NCBI GenBank assembly: GCA_023333565.1 | Contig: JAJKFH010002646.1 | Coordinates: 620,001 to 684,000 of the forward strand | Direction: 5' to 3' | Length of the DNA stretch: 64,000 bases | From: Puffinus mauretanicus | Lineage: Eukaryota > Chordata > Aves > Procellariiformes > Procellariidae | In this document: one piece after another, positions 13,091 through 24,520 of the stretch | How the letters are laid out: each line of letters begins with the position of its first letter | Position numbering within the stretch: the stretch's first letter is position 1 | Made by a program: the position numbers and the translations under genes | Notes under the pieces: generated by a model | Database searches by the model: none | What the model was told of the DNA's origin: nothing | The model's input: the letters and a program-made list of their open reading frames with translations, nothing else

Positions 13091-14399
13091 ACCAGTTAGA
13101 TTAAAATTGCTCCTGGAGACTATAGGATGAGAATTTATTGACCTCTGGAAATTTTGTTAACGATTTACAATATGTCACTTTTTTTCCTATGTAGATTTTC
13201 ATTTGTATGCTCCCTTTCTGTATAGGAGAGGGAAAAGAAGCTGAAAAGTTTGTCCTCTTTCTTTCATTTCTATAGTCATGGTGATGCACCTCTGTCTTGA
13301 ATGGCTAAGGGTGAGATTGTAGGAAGAGTCAAGGAAAAAGCCACTTTCTATAGATTGTTCCCACTGCATTGTCTCAAGACAGAATATACTAATCATGTCT
13401 AGCTCAGGCAGCATTTTTTTCTGCATTTTTTCCCCAACTCTTAGATACAGCAATATGTGGGGTTCAGAGTCAGCATCATTTCTATGGAAGAACAGTAATC
13501 AATTTTTACAATCAATTGATCTCGTACACCATAAATTTGGCAGTTCCTTTTGTCTGTATTCTCTCTGTAAATGGCTGCTGTCTTCACAAGAGGAAGCAAC
13601 AGAAGATATTTTTACAATTGAACGTGGGGAAGGGAATTTATCATTAGCAAAACCTGCAGCCATCCTTTTCTTATGATCTTTCTTATACAGCATACAGTTA
13701 TACTAAAAGGTACAGACAGATAAGTTATATTCTATACATTATTTGTTGATTGTAATTTTAGTGCTACTGATCAGCATTGCATAAAGACACCATCAGATAA
13801 TTTTGCCATCTTATTGAACACATATCCTCATGAAAGTAGTGTTTATAAACCAAAATCCTATCAGATTATAATACCAAACATTGCAGGAGCTTGCAATAGA
13901 TAATCATAACCTGATTGTTTAACTTGTACGACATATAGGGCAGACACATCAAATAGGAAAAAAAAACATATTTCCTATTTCTTGTTTTGTATATACCCCA
14001 TTGCCGGATGTCTGCCAGCATTATCTTTTGATGCTCAGAGCATTATTGTTTATCATGAAAGGTAAAAAAAAAAACAAACCCACAAAAATTACAAGCAGAG
14101 ATTAAATGGACAACGCAGAAGGGGATTTTTAGCGACATGATTTCCATTTGGCAGAAGGCTATTGCCTTAACAAAAGATGTGATTTTCCCCAGAGGCAGTC
14201 TGCCATAAAATCAATGTTTGTAAAAGTTTTATCATTTCTCAGTTCATGGCAGAACTGTGAATATGCAGGTGGTATATAAACCGCATGTACTACATTTATA
14301 CTGCTTTAACTAATAGGCAATCTGGTAACTATCAAAGGAGAATTCATATCAGGTAGGCAAGTGCAGCACGTCTGAGTTCCCTGGTGGCACAGCATAAAT
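13091..14399. other. Unique non-coding DNA
   Basis: AT-rich with no recognised gene or repeat. Overlapping ORFs on both strands at 13.2-13.7 kb have no recognisable motif. Confidence 0.45.
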
Positions 14400-15010
14400 G
14401 GCACATTGAGACATCACAGAGAATTAGCTTTCACGTTAGAAGTCAGTTACTCTAGGTTTAAGGCTGTATCTAGGCAATCCAAACACCCCCTGCTCAGCAG
14501 CTGCCTAACCTGGGAAGTGCTTAAAACTCATTACACGTCTTTCTGGTTGGCGTTAAAATTCCCCAGCAGCTGGTCTGCAGCTGTGCTCTGCTCCCCAGCC
14601 AAACGTCATCACCAGGCACGGCCAGGCGTTCTCCTCCCGCCCAAGTTTCATGGGGGTCCACAGGATGGGCAGAGATGGCTGTTGCTCCCTGGCCTCCCAA
14701 CAGGATGGGACCCCTCTTAAAATTCAGCTGGTCTTGTATTGCAAGTAGATTCAGAGAGAAAGGAGAATTTGCTATGCCCACTCTGGAAAGAAAGGATAAA
14801 AATCACAGTGATTAAAGAGCTCCAAGACCAAGGGGAGCTTCGAGTGGGGCTGAAGACACATCCCAGAGGAACACTGGTCATGGCAGCATGGAGCTGGTGT
14901 GCCGTGCGTTTCCCCCCACCCTGGGGAACAAGGCTGCTTTGCAGAGTGGCTGCAGCATTACTGGAAAGGGGACAATGGGAGAAAGCATGGAACTTCATGC
15001 CTGGTGGTTC
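14400..15010. other. GC-richer patch of unknown function
   Basis: GC content and CpG frequency rise visibly compared with the flanks (for example 14575-14660 and 14900-14960). Several overlapping ORFs of 80-130 codons exist on both strands. This is expected where GC is high, and none carries a known domain. It could be an unannotated lncRNA exon, a distal regulatory element or an unrecognised repeat. Confidence 0.35.
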
Positions 15011-17769
15011 AGGACATGTTTGAAAAATATCGATAGACCAGTTTGTCTTCTGCTGCTTTTGGTGACTGGAGAATATTTGTTTAGGAAATCCCATTTTTTT
15101 TTTTTCCATTTACACACCACTAATTGAAAACGTTCTAATCAAAGTCAAAAGCAGGCAGTGACATGTGCCAGGTACATGGGAATATGTGCTTAGATGTCAT
15201 TTGTTTTATTCTTTGTAGTAATTTTATAGAGTCTTTTCTGGTTTCTTTCAGACCAGTGCCACATATATGACAGATTTCATGTTACTGCACAAGGCTAGAC
15301 TTTGTTTCCTTGTCTCCTTTTTTACTTCCACAAATCTCATATTCCTTTCACCATGTTGCTACAGCTTTAACAGAAAAAGAAAACAAAAGAATGCTCTCCT
15401 ATGCCTAAAACCTTAGGATCACTTGGTGGAAAGTCAATGCAATGGATTTACTCCTGAGTGGACAGAGGTACCTGTCCTCAGTGCTGTGTCAGGCACCCAA
15501 GCGAGGAGGAGCACAAGCTGGAGACCAGAAACACCTGCAGTTGACATTTTTTATTGGCTGGTGGATGAGAGTCCTCTCCACAGTGTGCTGGGTTTTTTGA
15601 TAAACTCTTCTGAAGCTGTTAGGTCTCTCCTACCACTTGTGGAGATGCTCGGCAGGTAGCTCTGGAAGCTCAAATCCACTTCACGGTTTCAGTGTCTGAT
15701 CGATTTTGCAGTTTCAGATATGCGGGAACCTTTCATTAAATCTATCTGTGTGTCTCAAGACAGGGTCAACATAAAGATTTCTTTCATCTACTGGAGAGCT
15801 TAATTGGATAATCCTTTAACGACGAAATACATAACAGACTGAGAGGGCTCTCTGAAGTCAACTGTCATTATTTTATCCTGTGCTATGGTGTAAGGATTAA
15901 AATTTCAGATTTTAGGGTGCAGTTAAAATTATAGGACTCTCCCAGAGAGCCTGTACTCCTTTATTTGCAATATACAAGTAACTTGCATTGATTGGAATGG
16001 GGTGGTTGAAAACCTCTGCATGTTGTCTTTTGATTTAGATATCTTTGAAACTGCTTCTTCGTGGACCTTAAAAGTCTCAAGACCTCAAACTTTGAGGCCT
16101 GTCACCTTTCATTTCTGATGTGAATAAATACAATTTCTTTTGAACACAGAGCTAAGTAAATGTGTTTGTAGTGAACAATTAAACTTTAAGTTGTTTTTAG
16201 TATTTTTATCTCCAAATTATTTTTTAAAAGTTTAAAAATAATACAGTGTGAGTCCACTATAAAACTATAAAAATAGTTGCATTATTTATAAGGAAAAAAA
16301 ATCAAAGGGCAATGTTAGAATTGTTTTATAATTGCAGTGGAGGCCCTGTAAAGCAGTTCTGCCTAAAACAGAACATTTGCAAAATTGCCTCTTCTGAGGT
16401 TATTTCTTAGAGGGATTTCTTTGGCCCAAACATACACAGACAGGTAGACAGCATATAAAGAAAGGAAAGCACGCTTTTCTAAACTACAAAACTGATAATG
16501 AAATATTAAAAGCTCAAAGCACACAAAATATACCTTTTACAGTATACTTTTCATAATTTCAGTCTAACATGTAGTAGGAAAATAAAGATCAGAATCGAGC
16601 TCTTAAAGGAGTTCTGGGTGTGATAATTGGTCTTTTAGTGAGAAATGTTTATGAGAATGAGATGTCTTACATTTATTTTGACCTGTCACACATCGTGAGA
16701 GTTTTGATAATACATGTATCTGTTTATGCTATTTCTTTGACTCACAGTTGGCTCATCTGTGCATTTCTAGAATTTATGCCTTAAATAGCTCATGAAATTA
16801 AAGTCTCGGAATGTTCCCTCAGTGAAAAATCAAGTGTAAACGATTATTAAAGTAGGATTTAAGTTTGTTATGATAAGCCTGATACTCTCAGAAAGCAACC
16901 ACAAGAGGGGCCTGTTAATTGTAAACCAGTCTTTCCTGTTTCACTTTCCTCATCATCATCTTCATTCTGGCATCCTTATCTTACTCAGCTGGCAAAGAGA
17001 TACTACAATAAAATGAGATTTCAAAGCTAGTTACAGTAGGACTGAAATGTATTAGTTATTGATGACAGGAAGGGTGCTTGGACCGAGTTAGACATCCTAG
17101 CTTCTATCCGTACAGTATGTAGGTTTGGACTCTGGCATGGGCCATTGTCACCCAGGCTCCCCCCCAGAAAATATTTGTCCCAGGTCAGAATGTGCAAACA
17201 AACAATAATCCACGTAGTATGAGCGACAGCAGCATTAAATCCCCACTACAGAAGTGTAAAGACTAACTTCACAGTATGAAAGCACCTAACAAAGACTTAC
17301 TGAGTCATTTAATAGACCTACAGAGGCTCAGTAAATGTTTTATTGGTCTGTTGTGTGTTCGCAATGTCAATTTTAATTTTAATTATTTTAAAAACTTTTG
17401 GAAATTAATAATTAATCACAGTTTTCCTGCTGTGATTTTTAAATGAACAGAATTCTTTTACTTTGGGCTCTAAATACCAGCTGAAGCTTCATGGCTGCAA
17501 AAATGTGGCAAAAATGTTACTCAGAATTTCATGTCTCGGGATACCACATGAAGCAATAAATAACCAAATTTTTCCGTATAGTTTTGAAAGACAGACTATT
17601 TCCCATTGTGCATCTTTAGCTTTTGAAGGCTATCCTGTACAAAGCAGCTGCCCTTTATGTGAAAAATAGATGTTCCATAGTTTTTTTTCATGTGACTTTT
17701 TTTTTAATAGTTTTTTCCCCTTAAAAAGAAATCAGTAATTCAGATAGGAAAGTATGCTCTGTATATATC
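15011..17769. other. Unique non-coding DNA
   Basis: No gene or repeat family seen. It contains a short T-run (about 15095-15105) and AT-rich stretches at 16.2 and 17.4 kb. Confidence 0.5.
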
Positions 17770-17790
17770 GGGGGCGGGGGGGGGGGAAGG
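17770..17790 (+). repeat. G-run, G5-C-G11
   Basis: Five G, one C, eleven G (17770-17786), then AAGG. It is G-quadruplex capable on the plus strand but less regular than the 39.43-kb motif. Confidence 0.85.
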
Positions 17791-20726
17791 AAAATCCCTC
17801 TTCTTTTCACATATCAAATGCCCCTTGGCCATTGATAATTGATTATTTTATTCCAATCTCAGTCCTTTCTACTCAAGTCTGCTTTCACTAGCTATTTCAT
17901 CAACTGGTTTTTACTGTCACCTTTTGTTCTTGTTTCAGCAACTTTGTTTTTTGCAGCTGAACCTCTTACTCTTCAGGATATAGCTGCCTTTTTGTTTGTT
18001 TGTTTTTAATTCTGAGACTGATAAAAGCATATTAAGGTTAATGAATGCAAAAATTCTCCATCAGTTTTCAGAGACGAGAATGTCAGAGGTTCAAATTGGG
18101 TAAGCTCCCTAGTAACAGAGACATAATAAACAACATTCAGAATAATATAATCTGAGGTTGAAGTCAGTAATGATAAATTCATTGCAGTACTTTAAAGTGT
18201 AATCTTCGTCTTTCCGCTAGCCTGGGTTTCTTTCCTTTCTCCATCCTATTTCCAGTTATTTGTACTTCACTATTCATTACTAAATTGTGACAGTACCAGT
18301 TATTATCGCTACCATTATATTAATGTGATTTGAAGCTTTTTCCTGAGCCATTGTCATCTCTGAACAGATTGTTCTGGAACCTGATAATACCAAAATACTG
18401 AAATCCTGACAGCCATAGCTGCTGTACATTTTGAATGTATCAGATTAGACCAGCTCCCTGACTGGCTCATGGTTCTGTGGCCTCTATACACAAATATACA
18501 GTAGCATGGAGTATTTTGAATAACATAAAGTAGAAGGGGGTAGTTCTGGGAGGGTCCACTGAAGCAATGTTATAGCAATGTGGTTTTGTGGACCTATTAA
18601 CCTCAGTTAAAAACTTCATTTAAAAATAAAAGCTTTCTTAATTGTCCTAGATAATATCCTCCATCTCTGTCTATATATATGTCTGAATGCCATTATCCCT
18701 GCTTTTCCTGCCCTAATATTTAATAATTAATATTGTTCAATTTTCAGAAATATAGAGGTCTAACTAAAATTAGAAACTAGTAAAATTACAGTTCAGCAAG
18801 GCAGGAACCAGAGAGGATGAGTTAGATGCCTTAACGCATTTTTGTGTCCTGCTGGTGCTGGGCTGCTGGTAAAACTGTAGCAATGTAAAACTATCTTAGC
18901 AAACTCAGAAGGGTTTACATGATAAAACTACTGAAGGCTCCTTACCTACTAGATTACCTGTAGCATCACATAGCTACAGCTTTACCACTGGGGTACTTTT
19001 TCTTTCATTGGGTTATGACCCTCAAGTCTGTTCATCACAGTTTGCAACGTGGGATTCAGAGGTTAGTGTTCAGTGGTGCCCTGGCAGAGTCATCTGTTGG
19101 CCAAAGTCCTGAAATTTGGGAAGCCCTTTTACATTGGTGTATGCCTTTTAACTAATATATGGCTGCTGGAACAGGAGTGAAAATGTTAATGCTTGTGTCA
19201 GTATAACCCATGAAAACAGCTTTTTCCTAAATGCATGGTACGTTACACTTCTGGCCAAGCTGGAAACAGCAAGAATCAAGGCTCTCTTCTCATCCTGTGA
19301 CATACCAGAAGAGCTCTTTGAAGACTAAGATGAAATTAAGGCTAAGATGTACAGCTGTGTGCAGTGAAATGGTCATAGGTCTCCATTTAAAAAAGAGAAA
19401 ATAATTGGCTTTACTTTAAGTAAAGATTTCAGCATGGAAAAATAAAGGCTTACTTTTACCGGTTTTACTTGTCTCTTGCCTTACTATTAACAGCTGCACT
19501 GTACCTTTTTTGTTTGTTTGTTTTAGTATACATACACTGTGAAGACATATGTCTCACAGTAAAGATCTGTCATTAATTGACTAATTTCACTCATGTTTAT
19601 ATAGTAATCAAATGATGCATGGAAGGATTTCTCTTTCATTTTACTTTCAGGCTGTTTCTGTTATGGATGACAGAAGACACATCCCATTTGGTCTTCTTGT
19701 TGTCCAGGCTGACAGCTTTATCTATTTAACTTTCTAACAGACCTCTTTTTCTAAATAATTCATTTCAGTACATGCCGGTTTAATTTATTAGAGATATAAT
19801 GGATGAACATAAAAAATATTTTTGAAGAAGGCATCAGATCCCTAATAGTTTAAACTAGGAAAGAAAAATTTAGTTCTGGATGTTTTTATTTTCTTTAAAA
19901 TGAAGCTTAGCAAAGTCACCTTGTTATGACAAAGTCTGTTCTTCATCATTTAAGGCGTTTTTAAGATAGGCCAATTCAGGTAACCCTCATCCATTGTGAC
20001 TCAAGTATGACACTCTAAACTTGAGCCAGAAGAAATTTTAAGCCTGAAAAAATTGTTGTACCACCTTGGAATAGGATAAAGAAATTAAATTGAATTCTGT
20101 ATCAAAGCCTGTACATTGGTCCAGAAACAGGTCAGTGCCAGATCAGCTTTCCACCTCTTTGTGACCTGCGGTCACAGAAAAGGCATGCCTGATTTTGAAA
20201 GGTTGTTGAATCCACTGGCCATGTATGCGCCAGTCTTTGGGTCTTTTACTGTGGTGCCAGTAATTGTCAAATGCAGTCATTTAAAATAAGAAGAAAAAAC
20301 AAAATGTCTTACTGTGTTTTATCAATACAATTTAATGGATAAGATTGCTTTTGTTTGGTTGAGAGGCACACCTGAATAGCCAGAGTTAGATTTATTTGAT
20401 TTAGCTTTTTTGTGTCATTGTATAGCAGTGTGACAGCAGTGTCAGTCCACCCTGACAAGCACATGGGGCTTCAAGAATTCAAGAGTTGCATTAAAGGTGT
20501 CAGTGGTGCCTCAAAAATAAGTGTCACGTGGCTAGTTGTGGCTGTCAGAGAAAAAAAAATCAACTTGGTAGTGTTTAGAAGCGATGATGTTTGATTTGAA
20601 TTCTCAAGAGTTTGGATGGTGAGAATAAACAACAGTAATGATAGAACAAATATATAGTATGTAATATTTAACTATGATGTACAGATATTTGTAACTGCAT
20701 TATTTACATTTTAACCCAACATGTTT
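17791..20726. other. Unique non-coding DNA
   Basis: No recognised gene, RNA or transposon. Short (TTTG)n-like T-rich patches occur at 17990-18006 and 19508-19523. Confidence 0.5.
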
Positions 20727-20866
20727 GCTGGAAACATTCAAGGTCAGGCTGGACGGGGCTCTGAGCAACCTGATCTAGCTGAAGATGTCCCTGGTCATTA
20801 AAGGGGGGTTGGACTAGATGATCTTTAAGGTCCCTTCCAACCCAAACTATTCTATGATTCTATGAT
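20727..20866 (+). mobile_element. CR1 LINE 3'-end fragment
   Basis: About 140 bp containing the last codons and 3' UTR of a CR1 copy. It reads GGAAACATTCAAGGTCAGGC, then GGTTGGACTAGATGATCTTT, then CCCTTCCAACCCAAACTATT, and ends in two ATTCTATG-type octamers (about 20850-20866). The wording differs from the 1.5/22/24-kb copies, so this is another CR1 subfamily. It is severely 5'-truncated and non-coding. Confidence 0.92.
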
Positions 20867-21667
20867 ATCTTTGTTGTTAAGAATATTTTCAGTGGAAATA
20901 TAACAACTTAGAGAACTCCAGTGGGAAGAAGTTACATTATAGTGATGTAATTTTGTTGCTTTTGGATGGTCATGTTATGTGGCAGGCTCTCGGACTCCTT
21001 CCAAAGATAATTGTTAAGATGTAACAGACCACCAAGAGCTCTGAGTATTTACATAGCATCATTGTTTTTCCTTTGTATAACACTTCAGGCAAAGGTCAAG
21101 ATCGGTATGAACTGTAGAATTTTTAAGCTGTCCCATTCATAGAAAAGATACTTTATTTCTTTCTTTCTCCAAACATGGAAAAAAGAGAAATATTTCATAA
21201 TAATATTAGTCAGTGTTCATGATAGTAATACCCACAGTATTCCTGGTATCTTTCAAATTAATGAAAGACTTTTCCTTTCAATAATATAAGAAGGAGTATT
21301 ATGAAAAGCAAAGCTTTTTTTTTTTTAAATACATGCAATTTAATCTGAAATACAAGTAAGAAATTGTATCAGATACTGTCTTGTAGTTCCTGCATAGTAC
21401 TATGACTCAGGATTAAAGCCATTTCAATCTTTCAGATGCATTTCTGTATCTTGATGTTTTTAGATTTCTGTAAGTGTAATCAGTATTGTGCTTTGTAATG
21501 GCTGGTATTGGGATAATTACAACATAACAATATTTTTTTTGCCTCTAAATTACTGATACTCTTAAACTTGATTTCATGCAAATACGTGTTTTTGCTGGGA
21601 ATTGATTACAAGCATGAGTAGGTAGATCAGTAATCATTTCATTGCTAATGATTATGACTTTGAATAT
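20867..21667. other. Unique non-coding DNA
   Basis: Spacer between the CR1 fragment and the LTR. AT-rich, with a T-run at 21317-21326. Nothing else recognised. Confidence 0.5.
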
Positions 21668-22205
21668 TGTACTGGGTCAGGCTGGGATGCAGTTAATTGT
21701 CTTTATAGCAGCTGTATGTTGCTGTACTTTGGATTTGTGACTAAAACAGTATTGGTAACACACCAGTGTTTTGGCTATTCCTGAGCAGTGCTTGCACAGC
21801 ATCAAGGCTTTCTCTTTTCCCACTCTGTTCCCCAGCGAGTATGCTGGGTGTGCACAAGAAGTTGGTAGGGGACACAGCCAGGACAGCTGACCTGGACTTA
21901 CCAGTGGGATATTCAATCTCTCACTCAGCAACAAAAACTGAAGGGAAGGGGTTTTGGGGAGGTAGCCATTGCTCAGAGACTAGCTGGGTATCAGTCTACT
22001 TGTGAGAGGTGGTGAGTGATTGCGTTTGCATTGCTTGCTTTACTGTCGTTTGTTTTTTCTTCCTTTTTAAAATTCACCTATTAAACTGTTTATCTTGACT
22101 GATGAGTCTTCTCACTTTTGCTCTTCTGATTCTCTCCTCTGTCCTGCTGTGGCGGGGGAGAATGAGCAAGCAGCTGTGTAGTTGATTTCAGGTTGTATGT
22201 TATGT
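21668..22205 (+). mobile_element. Solo LTR of an avian endogenous retrovirus (ERVL-like)
   Basis: About 540 bp matching a very common bird LTR by wording. It begins TGTACTGGGTCAGGCTGGGA, has GCAGTGCTTGCACAGC in the middle (about 21785), then CTGGGTATCAGTC and a T-rich segment. Near the 3' end is ATTAAACTGTTTATCTTGAC (from 22080, containing a possible ATTAAA poly(A) signal) and a final GGCGGGGGAGAATGAGCAAG block (about 22152). No gag, pol or env sequence adjoins it on either side, so it is a solo LTR left by recombination between two LTRs. The 3' boundary is uncertain within about 15 bp because the end has diverged. I did not find a clean target-site duplication. The ERVL assignment is from memory of the family and is less certain than the LTR call. 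Confidence 0.82.
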
Positions 22206-22266
22206 CCGTCTTTATCTAAACATAGAAAATACAGAAATCTACCAAAGATATACATAGATTTCTAAG

Positions 22267-22320
22267 GTTTTTTTAAAAAAAAAAAACAACAAACCAAACA
22301 AAAAACACCAAACAAAAAAC
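22267..22320 (+). repeat. A-rich low-complexity tract
   Basis: T-run, then an A-run, then AAAC/AACCAAAC-type simple sequence, lying next to the 3' end of the following minus-strand CR1. Confidence 0.85.
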
Positions 22321-22380
22321 AGCAAGCCCCCTCCTCAGAAAGCACTGGAAACTAAAAGGACTAGTTTTGTAGCAAATAAT

Positions 22381-23026
22381 CATAGAATCAGAGAATTGTT
22401 TAGGTTGGAAAAGACCTTTAAGATTATGGAGTCCAACTGTTAACCAAGCACTGCCAAGTCCACCATTAAACCATGTCCCTAAGTGCCACATCTACACATC
22501 TTTGAAATACCTCCAGGGATGGTGACTCAACCACTGCCCTGGGCAGCCTGTTCCAATGCTTGACAACCCTTCTGGTGAAGAAATTTTTCCTAATATCCAA
22601 CCTATCCTGGCACAACTTGAGGCCATTTCCTCTCATCCTATCGCTAGTTACTTGGGAGAAGAGACCAACACCCACCTCGCTACAACCTCCCTTCAGGTAG
22701 TTGTAGAGAGCGATGAGGTCTCCCCTCAGCCTCCTCTTCTCCAGACTAAACAACCCCAGTTCCCTCAGCTGCTCCTCATAAGACTTGTGCTCCAGGCCCT
22801 TCACCAGCTTCGTTGCCCTCCTCTGGACACGCTCCAGCACCTCCATGTCCTTCTTGTAGTGAGGGGCCCAGAACTGAACACAGGATTCGAGGTGCGGCCT
22901 CACCAGTGCCGAGTACAGGGGCACGATCACCTCCCTTGTCCTGCTGGCCACAGTATTTCTGATACAGGCCAGGATGCCATTGGCCTTCTTGGCCACCTGG
23001 GCACACTGCTGTCTCATATTCAGAGA
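22381..23026 (-). mobile_element. CR1 LINE, 5'-truncated, minus strand
   Basis: A CR1 copy whose 3' end lies at the low coordinate. On the plus strand it starts TCATAGAATCAGAGAATTG, the reverse complement of a CR1 tail with about one octamer. The 5' end truncates inside ORF2 just upstream of the QQCAQVAKK block. It belongs to the same subfamily as the copies at 1.5 and 23.7 kb, and forms a long inverted repeat with the latter. Confidence 0.93.
22466..23022 (-). pseudogene. CR1 ORF2 C-terminal remnant
   Basis: Continuous reading frame for the region after the RT core: [57 protein letters not shown] and [20 protein letters not shown], down to the natural stop at 22466-22468. The RT active site and everything upstream is absent. 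A small in-frame loss shortens the [10 protein letters not shown] segment to CQDRLDIR relative to the 23.7-kb copy. The open frame continues upstream into non-CR1 DNA by chance. The reading frame is well preserved, suggesting a relatively young insertion, but the fragment is non-functional. Confidence 0.9.
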
Positions 23027-23275
23027 ACAGCAACAGCTTATCATCAAAATTTTCCCAAAATGATGATGGATGGGTTTGGACATATTTAAGTAGGCTTTCT
23101 AGAACAGGGTTACTTTTAAGTATTTGAAGGAATGCATAAAAGAAAGCAAGTGAAAGAATTTGTCTGTTAGATGGCATTTAGGTATGCAGAATTAGATTAA
23201 TCTCTTCAGTTCTAAGGTCTGACTTGATCTTCTGCACCCTTTTTATTGTCAATGTCTTACAGAAGAAGAGTAAAT

Positions 23276-23348
23276 TCATAGAATCATAGAATCATAGAAC
23301 AGCCCAGGTTGGAAGGGACCTTGAAAGACCATCTGGTCCAGCCTTTAA
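23276..23348 (-). mobile_element. CR1 LINE 3'-tail fragment, minus strand
   Basis: About 70 bp: two TCATAGAA octamers, then CAGCCCAGGTTGGAAGGGAC and CCATCTGGTCCAGCC. This is the reverse complement of a CR1 3' terminus. It is a very short 5'-truncated insertion lying between two larger CR1 copies and abutting the 16-bp inverted repeat. Confidence 0.9.
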
Positions 23349-23411
23349 TTCTAAAGTGCAATTCTTCCAAAACAGGCATGTAAAGTAGTTAAGATGAATT
23401 GCACTTTAGAA
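23349..23411. repeat. Perfect 16-bp inverted repeat, 63-nt stem-loop
   Basis: Left arm TTCTAAAGTGCAATTC (23349-23364) and right arm GAATTGCACTTTAGAA (23396-23411) are perfect reverse complements, with a 31-nt spacer. The hexamer CAGCCT occurs on both sides (23339-23344 and 23412-23417). The right copy abuts the arm; the left copy is separated from it by TTAA. It could be a MITE-like hairpin, a fold-back rearrangement made during the neighbouring CR1 insertion, or chance. Confidence 0.9.
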
Positions 23412-23667
23412 CAGCCTATTTCTCTTCCTTGATTGTAAAGGAAGTCTAGGTTGCGAAGTTGAGATGCAGCTATCTACAGTGTAGTCATTTAAAGTTAGAT
23501 GATATGAATCCTATCCTTAGTGATACACAGCAAGGACCAAGGGATGCTGAGCCTTACTCATGTGATCTGATGGTGAATGAAATATTCAGATTTATATAGA
23601 GCTTATGTGGAGTCATTGTCCTTTGAATGTTCTTTTGATAGCTACAAAGAATGATTTCTTCTTCTAC

Positions 23668-24455
23668 AAGCTGGGCGGGAGTGTTGATCTGCTGGAGGGT
23701 AGGAAGGCTCTGCAGAGGGACCTGGACAGACTGGATCGATGGGCCGAGGCCAATTGTATGAGGTTCAACAAGGCCAAGTGCCGGGTCCTGCACTTCAGCC
23801 ACAACAACCCCAGGCAACGCTACAGGCTTGGGGAAGAGTGGCTGGAAAGCTGCCCAGAGGAAAAGGACCTGGGGGTGCTGATTGACAGCCAGCTGAACAT
23901 GAGCCAGCAGTGTGCCCAGGTGGCCAAGAAGGCCAACGGCATCCTGGCCTGTATCAGAAATAGTGTGGCCAGCAGGAGCAGGGAGGTGGTCGTGCCCCTG
24001 TACTCGGCACTGGTGAGGCCGCACCTCGAATACTGTGTTCAGTTTTGGGCCCCTCACTACAAGAAGGACATGGAGGTGCTGGAGCGTGTCCAGAGAAGGG
24101 TAACGAAGCTGGTGAAGGGTCTGGAGCACAAGTCTTATGAGGAGCGGCTGAGGGAACTGGGACTGTTTAGCCTGGAGAAGAGGAGGCTGAGGGGAGACCT
24201 CATTGCGCTCTACAACTACCTGAAAGGAGGTTGTAGCGAGGTGGGTGTTGGTCTCTTCTCCCAAGTAACTAGCGATAGGACGAGAGGAAATGGCCTCAAG
24301 TTGCGCCAGGGGAGGTTTAGATTGGACATTAGGAGAAATTTCTTTACTGAAGAGTGGTCAGGCCTTGGAACAGGCTGCCCAGGGAAGTGGTGGAGTCACC
24401 ATCCCTGGAAGTATTTAAAAGACATGTAGATGAGGCCCTTAGGGACATGGTGTAG
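23668..24455 (+). pseudogene. CR1 ORF2 C-terminal remnant, late frameshift
   Basis: Open frame from the truncation point through [58 protein letters not shown] and [20 protein letters not shown]. The frame is lost at about 24350: GAAGAGTGG replaces a sequence like GAAAGGGTT in the 1.5-kb copy, consistent with a 1-nt loss. The last ~35 codons are read out of frame and end early at 24427-24429. The expected stop after GGGACATGGTG lies at 24453-24455. The RT active site (FADD) is upstream of the truncation and absent. Apparent extra codons 23605-23667 are flanking DNA in a chance open frame. Confidence 0.9.
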
Positions 24456-24520
24456 TGGGCATGGTGTGTTGGGTTGACGGTTGGACACGATGATCTTAGA
24501 GGTCTTTTCCAACCTTACTG

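Noticed and set aside
14717..15109. 130-codon minus-strand ORF
   Set aside because: Lies in the GC-richer patch where open frames occur on both strands. No domain, and competing overlapping ORFs are equally long.
22556..23089. 177-codon plus-strand ORF
   Set aside because: Antisense of the minus-strand CR1 copy. It shares wording with the 23554-24264 antisense ORF only because both CR1s are related.
23554..24264. 236-codon minus-strand ORF
   Set aside because: It is the antisense shadow of the plus-strand CR1 ORF2 remnant. Similar antisense frames appear opposite other CR1 copies and have no known domain.
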